Origin: Arthrobacter sp. 9AX
GTDB taxonomy: Bacteria > Actinomycetota > Actinomycetes > Actinomycetales > Micrococcaceae
DNA: 64,000 nucleotides
Direction of reading: 5' to 3'
Assembly: GCF_902506095.1 (NCBI RefSeq)
Contig: NZ_LR733293.1
Coordinates: 2,428,558-2,492,557 of the forward strand
This document shows, piece by piece, positions 1 to 10,363 of this stretch (its first letter is position 1; each line of letters begins with the position of its first letter). Below the pieces are notes generated by a model. It made no database searches. It saw only the letters and a list, made by a program, of their open reading frames with translations, and was not told the DNA's origin. Both the position numbers and the translations under genes were made by a program.

Positions 1-4
1 TCAG

Positions 5-607
5 GTGTTCGGACGTAAAAAGGAAGCGCCCTTGGCGCAGGAAACCATAGACCAGCAGGCTGCTGAAGCTGCGGCGCGGCAGGGCGGCATAGCCGGCAAG
101 GGCGCCCCCACCCCCACGCGCAAGGCGCAGGAAGCGGCCCGCAGGCGCCCGCTGGTGCCGGAGGACCGCAAAGCCTCGAAGGCTGCAGAGCGGCAGGCCA
201 TCGCGGACCAGCGTCTCAAGATGCGCCAGGCACTGGACACCGGCGACGAGAAATTCCTGCCGCTGCGGGACAAGGGTCCGCAAAAGCGCTTTGCCCGTGA
301 CTACGTGGACGCGCGGTTCAGCCTCGGCGAATACCTGATGTTCGGAGCCCTCGTTTTTGTCCTGGTGTCCCTGGTGGTGCCGGCATCCAGCGACATGATG
401 ATCTATGTCCTGGGCGGTTTCTGGGTCATGTTCCTGGCGGTCTTCCTGGATGTTTTTATCCTCTCCCGCAAGCTCCGCAAGCGGCTGGCCGAGAAGTTCG
501 GTGAGGTGGAGCGCGGCACCGTCTGGTACGGCTCCATGCGTTCCCTGCAGTTCCGCAAGCTGCGCCTGCCCAAGCCGCAGGTCAAGCGCGGGCAGTACCC
601 GGCCTGA
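5..607 (+). CDS. DUF3043 family membrane protein
   Basis: This is a 200-residue protein of unknown function that matches the DUF3043 family of actinobacteria. The first 100 residues are charged and rich in Ala, Arg and Lys, so they are probably a cytosolic tail. Two hydrophobic segments follow at about residues 111-126 and 131-153, and the C-terminus is basic (about 155-200). The start is GTG at base 5, giving the MFGRKK opening usual in this family; the ribosome binding site lies outside the window. It ends before a strong bidirectional terminator and converges with pyrD. No catalytic motif is visible. Family assignment is confident; a function is not inferred. Confidence 0.85.
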   Translation: MFGRKKEAPLAQETIDQQAAEAAARQGGIAGKGAPTPTRKAQEAARRRPLVPEDRKASKAAERQAIADQRLKMRQALDTGDEKFLPLRDKGPQKRFARDYVDARFSLGEYLMFGALVFVLVSLVVPASSDMMIYVLGGFWVMFLAVFLDVFILSRKLRKRLAEKFGEVERGTVWYGSMRSLQFRKLRLPKPQVKRGQYPA

Positions 608-638
608 CCCCGCCCGGCAGCAGCATTGCCGCGCAGAC

Positions 639-679
639 AACAAACAACCCCGGCGGACCATCCACCGGGGTTGTTTGTT
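639..679. terminator. Bidirectional intrinsic terminator between DUF3043 gene and pyrD
   Basis: A perfect 15-bp stem (639-653 with 665-679) encloses an 11-base loop. The arms are AT-rich at their outer ends, so a T-rich run follows the hairpin on both strands. It lies between two convergent genes and can serve both. Confidence 0.85.
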
Positions 680-704
680 TAAGGACCCAAACGCTGCAGG
701 GAGG

Positions 705-1775
705 TCAGGCCCTGCGGTTCCTTGCCAGTTGCCGGTTGATGCGGGCAGCCCAGAACGGTCCCTCGTACAGGAAAGCCGTGTAGCCCTGCACCAGAGTTGC
801 TCCGGCGTCGAGCCTGTCCTGGACATCCTGCGCGGTCTCGACACCGCCAACCGCCACCAGGGTGAGGGAATCGCCGGTGACCTTCCGGAGCCGCCGCAGC
901 ACGTCGAGGGAGCGCTGCTTCAACGGTGCACCGGAGAGACCGCCCGCGCCGCATTTTTCCACCTGCTCCGCCGGGGAAGCCAGCCCGGTACGGGCAATGG
1001 TGGTGTTGGTGGCGATGATTCCGTCAAGGTTCAGGTCCAGCGCAAGGCGGGCGACGTCGTCGATATCCTCATCGCTGAGGTCCGGGGCGATCTTCACCAG
1101 CAGGGGAACGTGCCGGCCGGCTGCGCGGTCGGCTTCGCCGCCCACGGCCGTGAGCAGCGGGCGGAGGCTTTCCACGTCCTGCAGGAGCCGGAGGCCGGGA
1201 GTGTTGGGGGAACTGACGTTGACCACCAGGTAGTCGGCAGCGGGTGCGAGGCTGCGGGCACTGACCAAGTAGTCTTCGACGGCGTCCGCCAGCTCCACCA
1301 CTTTGGTCTTGCCGATGTTGACGCCGATGACGGGGCGCACGGAAGGGTTCCTGCGCTGGAGTGCAGCGCGCGCTGCCTTCAGCCGGGGCGCAACGGCGGT
1401 GGCACCGTCGTTATTAAATCCCATCCGGTTGATCACGGCGCGGTCGTCAATGAGGCGGAAGAGGCGCGGCTTCTCGTTGCCGGGCTGGGCCTGGCCGGTG
1501 ATGGTTCCCACCTCCACGTGGCCGAAGCCCAGCTCTGTGAGGGCTTCAATGCCGTGCCCTTCCTTGTCGAAGCCGGCAGCAAGCCCGAAGGGGGACGGAA
1601 AGGTGATGCCGAATGCGGTGGTCTGCAGTGATGGGGCCGGCGCCGTCAGTTTCGCCAGGATTCTTCCCGCACCGGAGCGGTGTGCAAGCCTGATGCCCTG
1701 GAATCCGATTTTGTGGGCGCGCTCGGCGTCCATCCATGAAAAGGCCAGCCTGAAGAATGTGGGATAAACGCGCAT
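705..1775 (-). CDS. pyrD: Quinone-dependent dihydroorotate dehydrogenase (class 2)
   Basis: A 356-residue enzyme that oxidises dihydroorotate to orotate and passes electrons to the quinone pool, the fourth step of UMP synthesis. The N-terminal helical region of class 2 (membrane-associated) enzymes is present before the barrel. The motif [10 protein letters not shown] near residues 186-195 carries the class 2 catalytic serine, and GFDKEG (about 69-74) and the late GG(V/I) phosphate-binding stretch fit FMN binding. The ATG at 1775 gives MRVYPTFF, the normal family start; the open frame extends upstream without support. The gene stands alone, about 46 kb from the pyr operon in this window, which matches the usual split of class 2 pyrD. 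Confidence 0.95.
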   Translation of the reverse strand: MRVYPTFFRLAFSWMDAERAHKIGFQGIRLAHRSGAGRILAKLTAPAPSLQTTAFGITFPSPFGLAAGFDKEGHGIEALTELGFGHVEVGTITGQAQPGNEKPRLFRLIDDRAVINRMGFNNDGATAVAPRLKAARAALQRRNPSVRPVIGVNIGKTKVVELADAVEDYLVSARSLAPAADYLVVNVSSPNTPGLRLLQDVESLRPLLTAVGGEADRAAGRHVPLLVKIAPDLSDEDIDDVARLALDLNLDGIIATNTTIARTGLASPAEQVEKCGAGGLSGAPLKQRSLDVLRRLRKVTGDSLTLVAVGGVETAQDVQDRLDAGATLVQGYTAFLYEGPFWAARINRQLARNRRA

Positions 1776-1874
1776 GCCTTCCAGTCTTCCGCCTTTCGCC
1801 GCGCCATACCAAAACGGGCCCGGACCATAACGCCACCGGACAGAATGCACCGAAGCGCGGCCGGGCCGGCAGAT

Positions 1875-1880
1875 TAGCAT
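1875..1880 (+). promoter_or_regulatory. Candidate -10 box for a leaderless hydrolase transcript
   Basis: TAGCAT ends 7 bases before the ATG at 1887, so transcription would start at or next to the start codon. No Shine-Dalgarno sequence is visible and no clear -35 box is seen. Confidence 0.45.
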
Positions 1881-1886
1881 AATGCC

Positions 1887-2870
1887 ATGGAATGGCAGCG
1901 GGACATCCTGGGCGCGGAGTTCGAGTCCCACGCCTTCACCGCGGCAGGACAGGACGGGGTGGAACGGACCGCCACCCTGGTCCGGTTCCGGCCCGCCCGG
2001 CAGGAGCCGGGTCCGGAGCCCCGCCCTTCTCCGGTCCAGCGCAGGGCTGTCCTGTTCCTCCACGGCTGGAGTGATTACTTCTTCAACGTTGACCTGGCGC
2101 GTTTCTGGTCCTCCGCCGGCTACGACTTTTATGCCTTGGACATGCACAACCACGGCCGGAGCCTGCGTCCCGGGTCTCCTGGCGGCTATGTGGCCGACCT
2201 CGCCGATTATGACGCCGAAATCGAGGCGGCGTCCGGGCTCATCAGCCAGCAGGGAGCACCCGGGCCACTGACCCTGATGGGGCATTCAACGGGCGGGCTG
2301 GTTGCGGCGCTGTGGGCAAGCCGTCACCCCGGTGCCGTCTCGCAGCTCATCCTCAACAGTCCGTGGCTGGAGATGCACGGGAGCTCGCTGGTCCGCCGCG
2401 CCGCATCGGGCATGGTGGGGCCGGTGGCGCGTTTGCGGCCGGAGGCGGTGCTGCGGCTGCCGCCGCGCGGGTTCTACTGGCGCACCATCAGCAGCTCCGC
2501 GGACGGCGAATGGCCAGTGGATGACCAGTACCGCCCGCCCATGGCGTTCCCGGTCCGGGCCGGCTGGCTCAGTGCCGTACTGGCCGGTCACGCGAAGGTG
2601 GCGCGCGGCCTCAACCTCGAGGTTCCGGTCCTGGTGCTGTTGTCCCGCGGGAGCGCCACTGGACTTTTCTGGTCAGAGGAGATGCGCCGGACAGACGCGG
2701 TGCTCGACGTCAACATCATTGCCGCACGCGCCCTTACCCTGGGCCGCACCGTCACGGTTGAAAGGATCGACGGCGCCCTGCACGACGTATTCCTCTCCCC
2801 CGCCGAGGTGCGGGCCGACGCTTACGCGAGGCTTGCCCGCTGGCTCCGTGCTTATGGCGGCACGGCATAA
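1887..2870 (+). CDS. Alpha/beta hydrolase (serine aminopeptidase S33 / monoacylglycerol lipase-like)
   Basis: A 327-residue predicted cytosolic hydrolase. An oxyanion-hole LFLHGW sits near residues 56-61, and the nucleophile elbow GHSTGG places the serine at about residue 134. A C-terminal GALHDVF (about 300) supplies the likely catalytic histidine. The fold resembles lysophospholipase/monoacylglycerol lipase enzymes. The substrate cannot be told from sequence. It is divergent from pyrD and convergent with uppS. No signal peptide or membrane segment is seen. The start is ATG 1887; an ATG at 1882 is in another frame. Confidence 0.85.
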   Translation: MEWQRDILGAEFESHAFTAAGQDGVERTATLVRFRPARQEPGPEPRPSPVQRRAVLFLHGWSDYFFNVDLARFWSSAGYDFYALDMHNHGRSLRPGSPGGYVADLADYDAEIEAASGLISQQGAPGPLTLMGHSTGGLVAALWASRHPGAVSQLILNSPWLEMHGSSLVRRAASGMVGPVARLRPEAVLRLPPRGFYWRTISSSADGEWPVDDQYRPPMAFPVRAGWLSAVLAGHAKVARGLNLEVPVLVLLSRGSATGLFWSEEMRRTDAVLDVNIIAARALTLGRTVTVERIDGALHDVFLSPAEVRADAYARLARWLRAYGGTA

Positions 2871-2913
2871 GGAGGCGGACAGGGCTGGGGTCCAGACCTG
2901 TGGCGGAAAGCCC

Positions 2914-3750
2914 CTACGGCGTGGAATCCCCCGAAGGGCGCGCCGCGTCAACCGCGCCACCGTACCGGCGGTCCCGCCGGGCGTACTCTTCCACGGCAGC
3001 CCAGAGGGTCCGGCGGTCCACATCGGGCCACAGCGTGTCCATAAACACGAACTCGGCGTAGGCGGACTGCCAGAGCAGGAAGTTGGACAGCCGCTGCTCC
3101 CCCGAGCTGCGCAGGAAAAGGTCTACGTCCGGCAGGTCCGGTTCGTCCAGGTATTTCTGGATGGTCCGTTCTGTGATTGCACCGGGCTTGAGCCTGCCTG
3201 CCGCCACGTCCGCGGCTATGGCGGAGACGGCATCGGTGATCTCTGCCCGGCCGCCGTAATTAACACACATGGTCAACGTGCAGGTGCTGTTACCTGCCGT
3301 AAACTGCTCGGCCTCTTCAAGTTCGCGGATTACCGAGCCCCACAACCGCGGCCGGCGGCCGGACCAGCGGACCCGCACGCCCCATTCGTCGAGCTGGTTC
3401 CGCTGCCGCCGTAGCACGTCTTTGTTAAATCCCATGAGGAAGCGGACCTCTTCCGGGGACCGCCGCCAGTTCTCGGTGGAGAAGGCGTAGACGCTCACGT
3501 ATTCGATACCCAGTTCGATGGCCCCGGCCATCACGTCCAGGAGCGCCGGCTCACCGGCTTTGTGCCCTTCGATCCTGGGCAGTCCCCGCTGGTTGGCCCA
3601 GCGCCCGTTGCCGTCCATCACGATGGCCACATGGCGGGGAATGAATTCCGCGGGAATGGCTGGGGCTACTGCCCCGGAGGGATGGGGGTAGGGGGCCACC
3701 ACGGGGTGCGTCCGTTGACGGGGTGCGTTGTTCTTTTTTCCCAGGGCCAC
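2914..3750 (-). CDS. uppS: Isoprenyl transferase (undecaprenyl diphosphate synthase family)
   Basis: A 278-residue cis-prenyltransferase that elongates farnesyl diphosphate with isopentenyl diphosphate to make the polyprenyl carrier lipid used for peptidoglycan. The signature MDGNGRWA (about residues 45-52) holds the catalytic aspartate and FPP-binding residues. The late [15 protein letters not shown] stretch is the family IPP-binding motif. A 30-residue basic, proline-rich extension precedes the catalytic domain. The start is GTG at 3750, 2 bases after the recO stop, with GGAGCG as ribosome binding site inside the end of recO. It probably forms an operon with recO. Confidence 0.94.
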   Translation of the reverse strand: MALGKKNNAPRQRTHPVVAPYPHPSGAVAPAIPAEFIPRHVAIVMDGNGRWANQRGLPRIEGHKAGEPALLDVMAGAIELGIEYVSVYAFSTENWRRSPEEVRFLMGFNKDVLRRQRNQLDEWGVRVRWSGRRPRLWGSVIRELEEAEQFTAGNSTCTLTMCVNYGGRAEITDAVSAIAADVAAGRLKPGAITERTIQKYLDEPDLPDVDLFLRSSGEQRLSNFLLWQSAYAEFVFMDTLWPDVDRRTLWAAVEEYARRDRRYGGAVDAARPSGDSTP

Positions 3751-3752
3751 TG

Positions 3753-4505
3753 TCAGCTGCGCTCCACATGTTTGAGGGATTTCAGTACTCGTTCAAGATG
3801 CCACTGCAGGTAAGCGGCCACCAGGCCGGCGGCTTCCTTGCGGTGGGCAGGCAGCGAGGCGTCTGCCGTGGGCCAGTCTCCGGTCAGCAGCGCGGCCAGC
3901 AGCACCACCGTTTCCGCTGCGGGTGCCGGCGAGCCGGGTGGCCTGCATCCGGCGCAGACCATCCCGCCGAGGGGCGCCGAGAAAGCCGTGTGCGGGCCGG
4001 GCAGTCCGCAGCGGGCACAGCCGGTGAAACTTGGCGCCCACCCGCCGGTGGCAAGGGCCCGGAGCAGGTAGGAGTCCAGGATCAGGCCTGCGGCGTGTTC
4101 GTCCCGGCTGAGCGAGGCAAGCGCCCCCACCAGCAGGTTGTACTGTGCGGTTCCCGATTCCCCGTCGACATCGGTGAGTTTCTCGGCGGTCTCCGTCATG
4201 GCGGCGGCAACGGTGTAGCGGCCGTAGTCCGCGGCGATGCTGCCGCCGTACGCGCCTTTGGCCACCGCCTGGGTGACGATGTCCAGCGTTTTCCCGGACA
4301 CAAGCTGCAGGTCCGCCACCATAAAGGGCTCAAGGCGGGCCCCGAACCGGCTGGTGGTCCGCCGGACGCCTTTGGCCACAGCCCGGACCTGGCCGTGGTG
4401 TTTCGTCAGGAGGGTAATGATGCGGTCCGCCTCGCCCAGCTTGTGCGTACGGAGGACGACGGCGTCGTCCCGGTACGCGCGGGAGGCGAAAGAGTGTTGG
4501 GCCAC
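3753..4505 (-). CDS. recO: DNA repair protein RecO
   Basis: A 250-residue protein of the RecFOR pathway that loads RecA on SSB-coated single-stranded DNA. The N-terminal OB-fold part begins with the family-typical [18 protein letters not shown] four-cysteine zinc module (two CxxC pairs, CARC and CAGC) lies in the C-terminal half. GTG 4505 ([13 protein letters not shown]) is chosen because it gives the normal family start and length and has a purine-rich site GGGAAGATAAAGG just upstream. The reading frame continues upstream for about 50 codons without family similarity. It is followed by uppS after 2 bases. Confidence 0.93.
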   Translation of the reverse strand: MAQHSFASRAYRDDAVVLRTHKLGEADRIITLLTKHHGQVRAVAKGVRRTTSRFGARLEPFMVADLQLVSGKTLDIVTQAVAKGAYGGSIAADYGRYTVAAAMTETAEKLTDVDGESGTAQYNLLVGALASLSRDEHAAGLILDSYLLRALATGGWAPSFTGCARCGLPGPHTAFSAPLGGMVCAGCRPPGSPAPAAETVVLLAALLTGDWPTADASLPAHRKEAAGLVAAYLQWHLERVLKSLKHVERS

Positions 4506-4627
4506 GCCTTTATCTTCCCATCCTTTGCGGCTTCCCCGGGTGCGCCTGCGGCTCCCGCCTGCCGGGACGGCGGGTCCGGCGCCACTTTGCCGGGCCCGCT
4601 GCGACGCCGGGATGCCGGGCCGCAACG

Positions 4628-4663
4628 ATAGTGTGCCGCCGGGGCGTCCCGGCGGCACACTAT
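4628..4663 (-). terminator. Hairpin terminator downstream of leuA
   Basis: A perfect 16-bp stem (4628-4643 with 4648-4663) has a 4-base loop and begins 8 bases after the leuA stop. There is no T-run after it, which is common for actinobacterial terminators. Confidence 0.7.
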
Positions 4664-4670
4664 CCGTACG

Positions 4671-6491
<1,821 letters not shown>

Positions 6492-6519
<28 letters not shown>

Positions 6520-6548
6520 CAGCTAAGAAGAAGAAGCTTTGCACGCAC
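6492..6548 (-). CDS. leuA leader peptide with four consecutive leucine codons
   Basis: An 18-codon open frame, MRAKLLLLSCRGEASDAI, holds four CTT leucine codons in a row at codons 5-8. It lies 81 bases before leuA on the same strand. The GTG at 6548 is preferred because it lies 7 bases after a TACCCT -10 box, so the message would be leaderless; an in-frame ATG sits directly before it at 6551. The peptide shares MRA-x-LLL with the leuS leader at 32991-33017. Its role is presumably to sense charged leucyl-tRNA by ribosome stalling. Confidence 0.7.
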
Positions 6549-6554
6549 CATTTG

Positions 6555-6560
6555 AGGGTA
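6555..6560 (-). promoter_or_regulatory. Candidate -10 box of leuA leader
   Basis: TACCCT ends 7 bases before the GTG of the leader peptide, which would put the transcript start on that codon. No good -35 box is visible. The region overlaps the divergent promoter of the M13 peptidase gene. Confidence 0.45.
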
Positions 6561-6571
6561 GCACGGGTGCG

Positions 6572-6577
6572 TAAGAT
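6572..6577 (+). promoter_or_regulatory. Candidate -10 box of M13 peptidase gene
   Basis: TAAGAT is a good -10 match. It would start a transcript near 6584 with a leader of about 80 bases before the GTG at 6663. A TTTGAG at 6551-6556 could be a weak -35 box with a short 15-base gap. Confidence 0.45.
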
Positions 6578-6662
6578 GAAAGGGCACTACCGTCCGTTAC
6601 GTCCACCATGCAGACGCCGCCCGGTATTTACGCGGTGGGGCTGTTCGTGAAAAGGAGCTTCC

Positions 6663-8615
6663 GTGCCCATTTCGGGGATCGACCTGTCCACTTTTGATAA
6701 CACCGTCCGGCCACAGGATGACCTCTACCAGCACGTGAACGGGGCATGGCTCAAGACCACCGAAATTCCCGATGACCGCCCCCTTGAAGGCACCTTCACC
6801 GCCCTGCGCGACGGTTCGGAAATCGCGGTCCGGGACATCATCGAGGAGGCGGCTGCGAAGGGCGCGGCCGCCAGCGGCATCGAGCGGAAGGTCGGCGGGC
6901 TGTACAGCAGCTTCATGGACGAAGCGGCAGTGGAGGCCAAGGGCATGGATCCCATCCGCCAGCGCCTTGCCGACGTTTTCAGCACCACTTCCGTGGCTGA
7001 GGTCATTTCCCTGGCGGGCCGGCTGTTCCGGGCTGATGTTGGCGGGCTCTTCTACATATACCCGGCACCGGATGCGGGTAACCCGGACCGGGTGCTCCTC
7101 TATACGGGACAAGGCGGCCTGGGGCTGCCTGACGAGTCCTACTACCGGGAAGAAAAGTTCGCGCCGATGGTCACCGCGTATGAAGCGCATGTGCAGACCA
7201 TGCTCGAACTGGCCGGGGTTGCGGATGCAGGCGCGGCGGCCAGCCGGGTGGTGGCCCTGGAAACCAAACTGGCGGGCCACCACTGGGACAACGTCACGCT
7301 GAGGGATCCGCAAAAGACCTACAACCTTAAGACGGCTGGCGAAGCATCGGCCCTGTTCCCGCTGCTGTCCACGTGGTTCGAAGCCGCCGGTATCGACCAG
7401 GCCAAGCGGCAGGAGATTGTGGTGAGCACCCCGCCGTTCTTCGAGGGCGCCGCCGGGCTCCTCGAGTCCGAGCCCCTGGCTGACTGGCAGGAGTGGCTGG
7501 CCATGCGGGTGGTCAGCGCGGCTGCCCCCTACCTGTCATCGGCCTTCGTCGACGCCAACTTTGCGTTCTACGGCACCACCATCAGCGGCACGCCGAGGAA
7601 CAAGGACCGCTGGAAGCGCGGTGTGGGTGTGGTGGAGGGCGGGCTCGGAGAGGCCGTGGGGCAGATCTATGTGGCCCGGCATTTCCCCGAAACCCACAAA
7701 GCGCGCATGCAGACGCTCGTTGCCAACCTGATTGAGGCCTACCGGCAGAGCATCACCGCTGTGGGCTGGATGGGCGAGGCCACCAAAGCCGAAGCCCTGC
7801 GGAAGCTGGAGGGGTTCCGGGCGAAGATCGGCTATCCGGAGGAGTGGATCGACTACTCGGCAGTGGAGATCGACCCCGAAGACCTCCTCGGCAACGTGGA
7901 ACGGGCCCACAACGCCGACGTCGACCGGCACCTTGACGAGGTAGGCAAGCCGGTGGACCGCAACAAATGGCTCATGACCCCGCAGACCGTCAATGCCTAC
8001 TACCACCCGATGATGAACGAGATTGTGTTCCCTGCCGCGATCCTGCAGCCTCCGTTCTTCACCGCCGACGCTGACGACGCCGTGAACTACGGCGGGATTG
8101 GCGCAGTGATCGGCCACGAAATCGGCCACGGCTTTGATGACCAGGGGTCGCAGTTCGACGGCGGCGGGGCCCTTCGGAACTGGTGGACTGACGAGGACCG
8201 GAAAGCCTTCGAGCAGCTCACGGCCAAGCTCGTGGCGCAGTACGAAGTGCTGTCGCCCTACGCCGCGCCGGGGCACAACGTCAACGGCCGGCTCACGCTG
8301 GGCGAAAACATCGGCGATCTTGCCGGCCTGGCCATTGCCTACAAGGCTTACCTCATCAGCCTGGACGGCAAGGAGCCCGAGGTCCTGGACGGCCTCACGG
8401 GGCAGCAGCGCTTTTTTGCGTCCTGGGCTGCGGGCTGGCGCCAGGTGATCCGCAGCGAGGAAGCGATCCGCCGGCTGGCAACGGACCCCCACTCCCCCAA
8501 TGAGTTCCGCACCAACGCCATAGCGAAGAACCTCGATGCCTTCCACGAGGCGTTCGACGTCACTGAGCAGGACGGCATGTGGATGGCTCCCGGGGAGCGT
8601 GTGAACATCTGGTAG
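6663..8615 (+). CDS. M13 family zinc endopeptidase (PepO/neprilysin-like)
   Basis: A 650-residue metalloendopeptidase. The zinc motif HEIGH (about 485-489) gives two histidine ligands and the catalytic glutamate. ENIGD (about 548-552) gives the third ligand and the helper aspartate. The substrate-binding NAYYHP and the C-terminal VNIW ending are typical of M13. No signal peptide or membrane segment is seen, so it is probably cytosolic and acts on peptides. The start is GTG 6663 with a strong AAAGGAG site 5 bases upstream. It is divergent from leuA and ends in a strong terminator. Confidence 0.93.
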   Translation: MPISGIDLSTFDNTVRPQDDLYQHVNGAWLKTTEIPDDRPLEGTFTALRDGSEIAVRDIIEEAAAKGAAASGIERKVGGLYSSFMDEAAVEAKGMDPIRQRLADVFSTTSVAEVISLAGRLFRADVGGLFYIYPAPDAGNPDRVLLYTGQGGLGLPDESYYREEKFAPMVTAYEAHVQTMLELAGVADAGAAASRVVALETKLAGHHWDNVTLRDPQKTYNLKTAGEASALFPLLSTWFEAAGIDQAKRQEIVVSTPPFFEGAAGLLESEPLADWQEWLAMRVVSAAAPYLSSAFVDANFAFYGTTISGTPRNKDRWKRGVGVVEGGLGEAVGQIYVARHFPETHKARMQTLVANLIEAYRQSITAVGWMGEATKAEALRKLEGFRAKIGYPEEWIDYSAVEIDPEDLLGNVERAHNADVDRHLDEVGKPVDRNKWLMTPQTVNAYYHPMMNEIVFPAAILQPPFFTADADDAVNYGGIGAVIGHEIGHGFDDQGSQFDGGGALRNWWTDEDRKAFEQLTAKLVAQYEVLSPYAAPGHNVNGRLTLGENIGDLAGLAIAYKAYLISLDGKEPEVLDGLTGQQRFFASWAAGWRQVIRSEEAIRRLATDPHSPNEFRTNAIAKNLDAFHEAFDVTEQDGMWMAPGERVNIW

Positions 8616-8621
8616 AAGACC

Positions 8622-8657
8622 AAAACCCGGGGCCCGCCATGGCGGGCCCCGGGTTTT
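8622..8657. terminator. Bidirectional terminator between M13 peptidase and LCP genes
   Basis: The arms 8622-8638 and 8641-8657 form a very long GC-rich palindrome with A-run and T-run ends, followed by T5 on the plus strand. It sits between convergent genes. Confidence 0.9.
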
Positions 8658-8695
8658 TCGCTGCCGGCATCCGGGGCGTGGCCCGGTCCGGCCAG

Positions 8696-10267
8696 TTAGT
8701 TAACGATCAGCAAGGGGTTGGCCTGCTGGCAAAGCGTGTCCCCGGCAGTCTGGTTGACGATGTCCTCCGGCAGCGCCACGTCCGCGCCGTAGGTGCCCCC
8801 GCTGGTGAAGTCGGTGCCAAGGTAGACCTGGACGCCCGATACGCGGGGAGCCGGCAGGATCTGGGCTGCGGGGATTCCCAGCTGTGCCGCAACGTCAATG
8901 GCCACATCTTCGAAACCCGTCCCGTAGTAGACCACGGACTGGGATACCGGGGTGGCTTCGAACCGTCCCGTCTGGGTGAATCCGCCGGAGATCAGGGCCT
9001 GGACGATTTCCTGGGAGCGGCCGGCAACGCCGGTGCCGTTTGCCACCGTGACAGGCTGGAGCGCCTTGTCATAGGGCGGCAGCGGGGTGGCCGTCTCTGT
9101 CGGTGTTGCCGTGGGCGGGGCGGCCGTCTCGGAGGGTGCGGGGGTTGTGGGTGCTGTCGGGTCGGTCAGATCGATGTCCTGCTGCAGGGCGGAGAACAGC
9201 TGGGAGCCTGCCGGTTCTGCGATCTCCAGCCGGTTGGGGTCCGCCAGCGCCGGCGTGGTGGGAACCGCCACGAACGCGACTTTGCTGATGTCGATATCCT
9301 TGAGCCGGTTGCCGATGGTCAGCAGGGTGGGGACCGACGCCAGTCCCTCGTCGACGGTGAGGTTCTGGGTCACGACGTCTGCGATCTTCAGCATCTTGCC
9401 GGGATCGGACAGGGTCCCTTCATCCTTGATTTTCCTGGTGAGCGAGGAAAGGAATCCCTGCTGGGCCTTGATGCGGCCCAGGTCGCCGCCGTCGGCAAAT
9501 GCATGGCGGGTCCGCAGGAAGGCCAGTGCCATTTCGCCCTGCACAGCGGAGGTTCCCTTGGGCAGCCGCAGCCGCGAATCGGGGTCGTAGACGGCGTCGC
9601 TGATGCAGACATCCACACCGCCCACGGCGTTGGAAAGTTCCTTTACCGCATTGAAGTCCGCCATCATGAAGTGATCCACTTTGAGGCCGGTCAGCTGGTT
9701 GACGGTATCCACGGCGCAGCCGATGCCCGCCTCGCCCATGGCTTCATTGATCATCACACCGCTGCGGGCCGGGAAGGTCTGCTTGGTCTTCGCGTCCTTG
9801 CATTCCGGGATGTCGACCAGCAGGTCCCGGGGAAAACTTATGACGCTGACGCGCTTGTTGTCCTCGGAAATGTCCATCAGCATCATGACGTCGGACTTGC
9901 CGTAACCCTTCGAATCATCTTCCGTGCCGTATTCGCCGTTCAGGCCGTCACGGGTGTCCGAGCCCAGGATCAGGATCTGCATCCGCCCGGTTGCGTCACT
10001 CACGGGAGCCCCGGCGCCTCCGCCCGCGTTCAGTGGCGCCTTGGAAATGTTGCTCTGCAGCTTGATGAACCAGAACCCGGCGAACGCAAGGGCGCCCACC
10101 AGCGCGAGCGACACAATGCCCGTGACGATTTTCAGCCACACCGGCATTCCCCGCTCGGGGCCCAGGTGGCGCGCGGCTCCAACGCTGCTGTCTTCCGCGT
10201 GCCTGGACCTCGGTCCCCTGGCTGACACGTCAGCACCGTTTTCGCGCTCTTCGCGGCCTCGCCCCAC
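8696..10267 (-). CDS. LCP (LytR-CpsA-Psr) family protein with LytR_C domain
   Basis: A 523-residue membrane-anchored protein of the family that attaches secondary polymers from polyprenyl carriers to peptidoglycan. A cytosolic basic N-terminus (about 1-44) is followed by one transmembrane helix (about 46-68) and an extracellular LCP domain (about 97-250). LGSDTRDG near 101-108 and FPRDLLVDIP near 145-154 supply the conserved Asp and Arg residues that bind the diphosphate. A Thr/Pro/Ala-rich linker leads to a C-terminal LytR_C domain (about 410-500). The start is GTG 10267 with AGAGGAAGG upstream. The polymer it transfers is not known. Confidence 0.9.
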   Translation of the reverse strand: MGRGREERENGADVSARGPRSRHAEDSSVGAARHLGPERGMPVWLKIVTGIVSLALVGALAFAGFWFIKLQSNISKAPLNAGGGAGAPVSDATGRMQILILGSDTRDGLNGEYGTEDDSKGYGKSDVMMLMDISEDNKRVSVISFPRDLLVDIPECKDAKTKQTFPARSGVMINEAMGEAGIGCAVDTVNQLTGLKVDHFMMADFNAVKELSNAVGGVDVCISDAVYDPDSRLRLPKGTSAVQGEMALAFLRTRHAFADGGDLGRIKAQQGFLSSLTRKIKDEGTLSDPGKMLKIADVVTQNLTVDEGLASVPTLLTIGNRLKDIDISKVAFVAVPTTPALADPNRLEIAEPAGSQLFSALQQDIDLTDPTAPTTPAPSETAAPPTATPTETATPLPPYDKALQPVTVANGTGVAGRSQEIVQALISGGFTQTGRFEATPVSQSVVYYGTGFEDVAIDVAAQLGIPAAQILPAPRVSGVQVYLGTDFTSGGTYGADVALPEDIVNQTAGDTLCQQANPLLIVN

Positions 10268-10302
10268 GTAATGAACCTTCCTCTAAATTCTGAATCCGGT
10301 CC

Positions 10303-10308
10303 ATTTTA
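10303..10308 (-). promoter_or_regulatory. Candidate -10 box of LCP gene
   Basis: TAAAAT lies 35 bases before the GTG start, leaving room for the AGAGGAAGG ribosome site. No convincing -35 hexamer is seen. Confidence 0.4.
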
Positions 10309-10328
10309 GTGGTCCAGTCTGGGAAATT

Positions 10329-10355
10329 GCCGGGTGGCCGCTGGGCGGCGCCGGC
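10329..10355 (-). terminator. Possible hairpin terminator after era
   Basis: Nested short stems (10329-10333 with 10351-10355, and 10337-10341 with 10345-10349) begin 8 bases after the era stop. The stems are short and the tail is only AT-rich, so support is modest. Confidence 0.35.
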
Positions 10356-10363
10356 TGAAGGGC

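Noticed and set aside
405..1631. 408-codon plus-strand frame
   Set aside because: It crosses a strong terminator and lies opposite pyrD; composition is that of a high-GC shadow frame.
705..2285. Long minus-strand frame continuing past the pyrD start through the hydrolase gene
   Set aside because: Only the part up to 1775 matches PyrD; the rest is antisense to the hydrolase gene and has no family similarity.
6549..6551. ATG directly before the GTG of the leuA leader peptide
   Set aside because: It is in frame and possible, but the GTG fits the 7-base distance from the -10 box and matches the leuS leader start.
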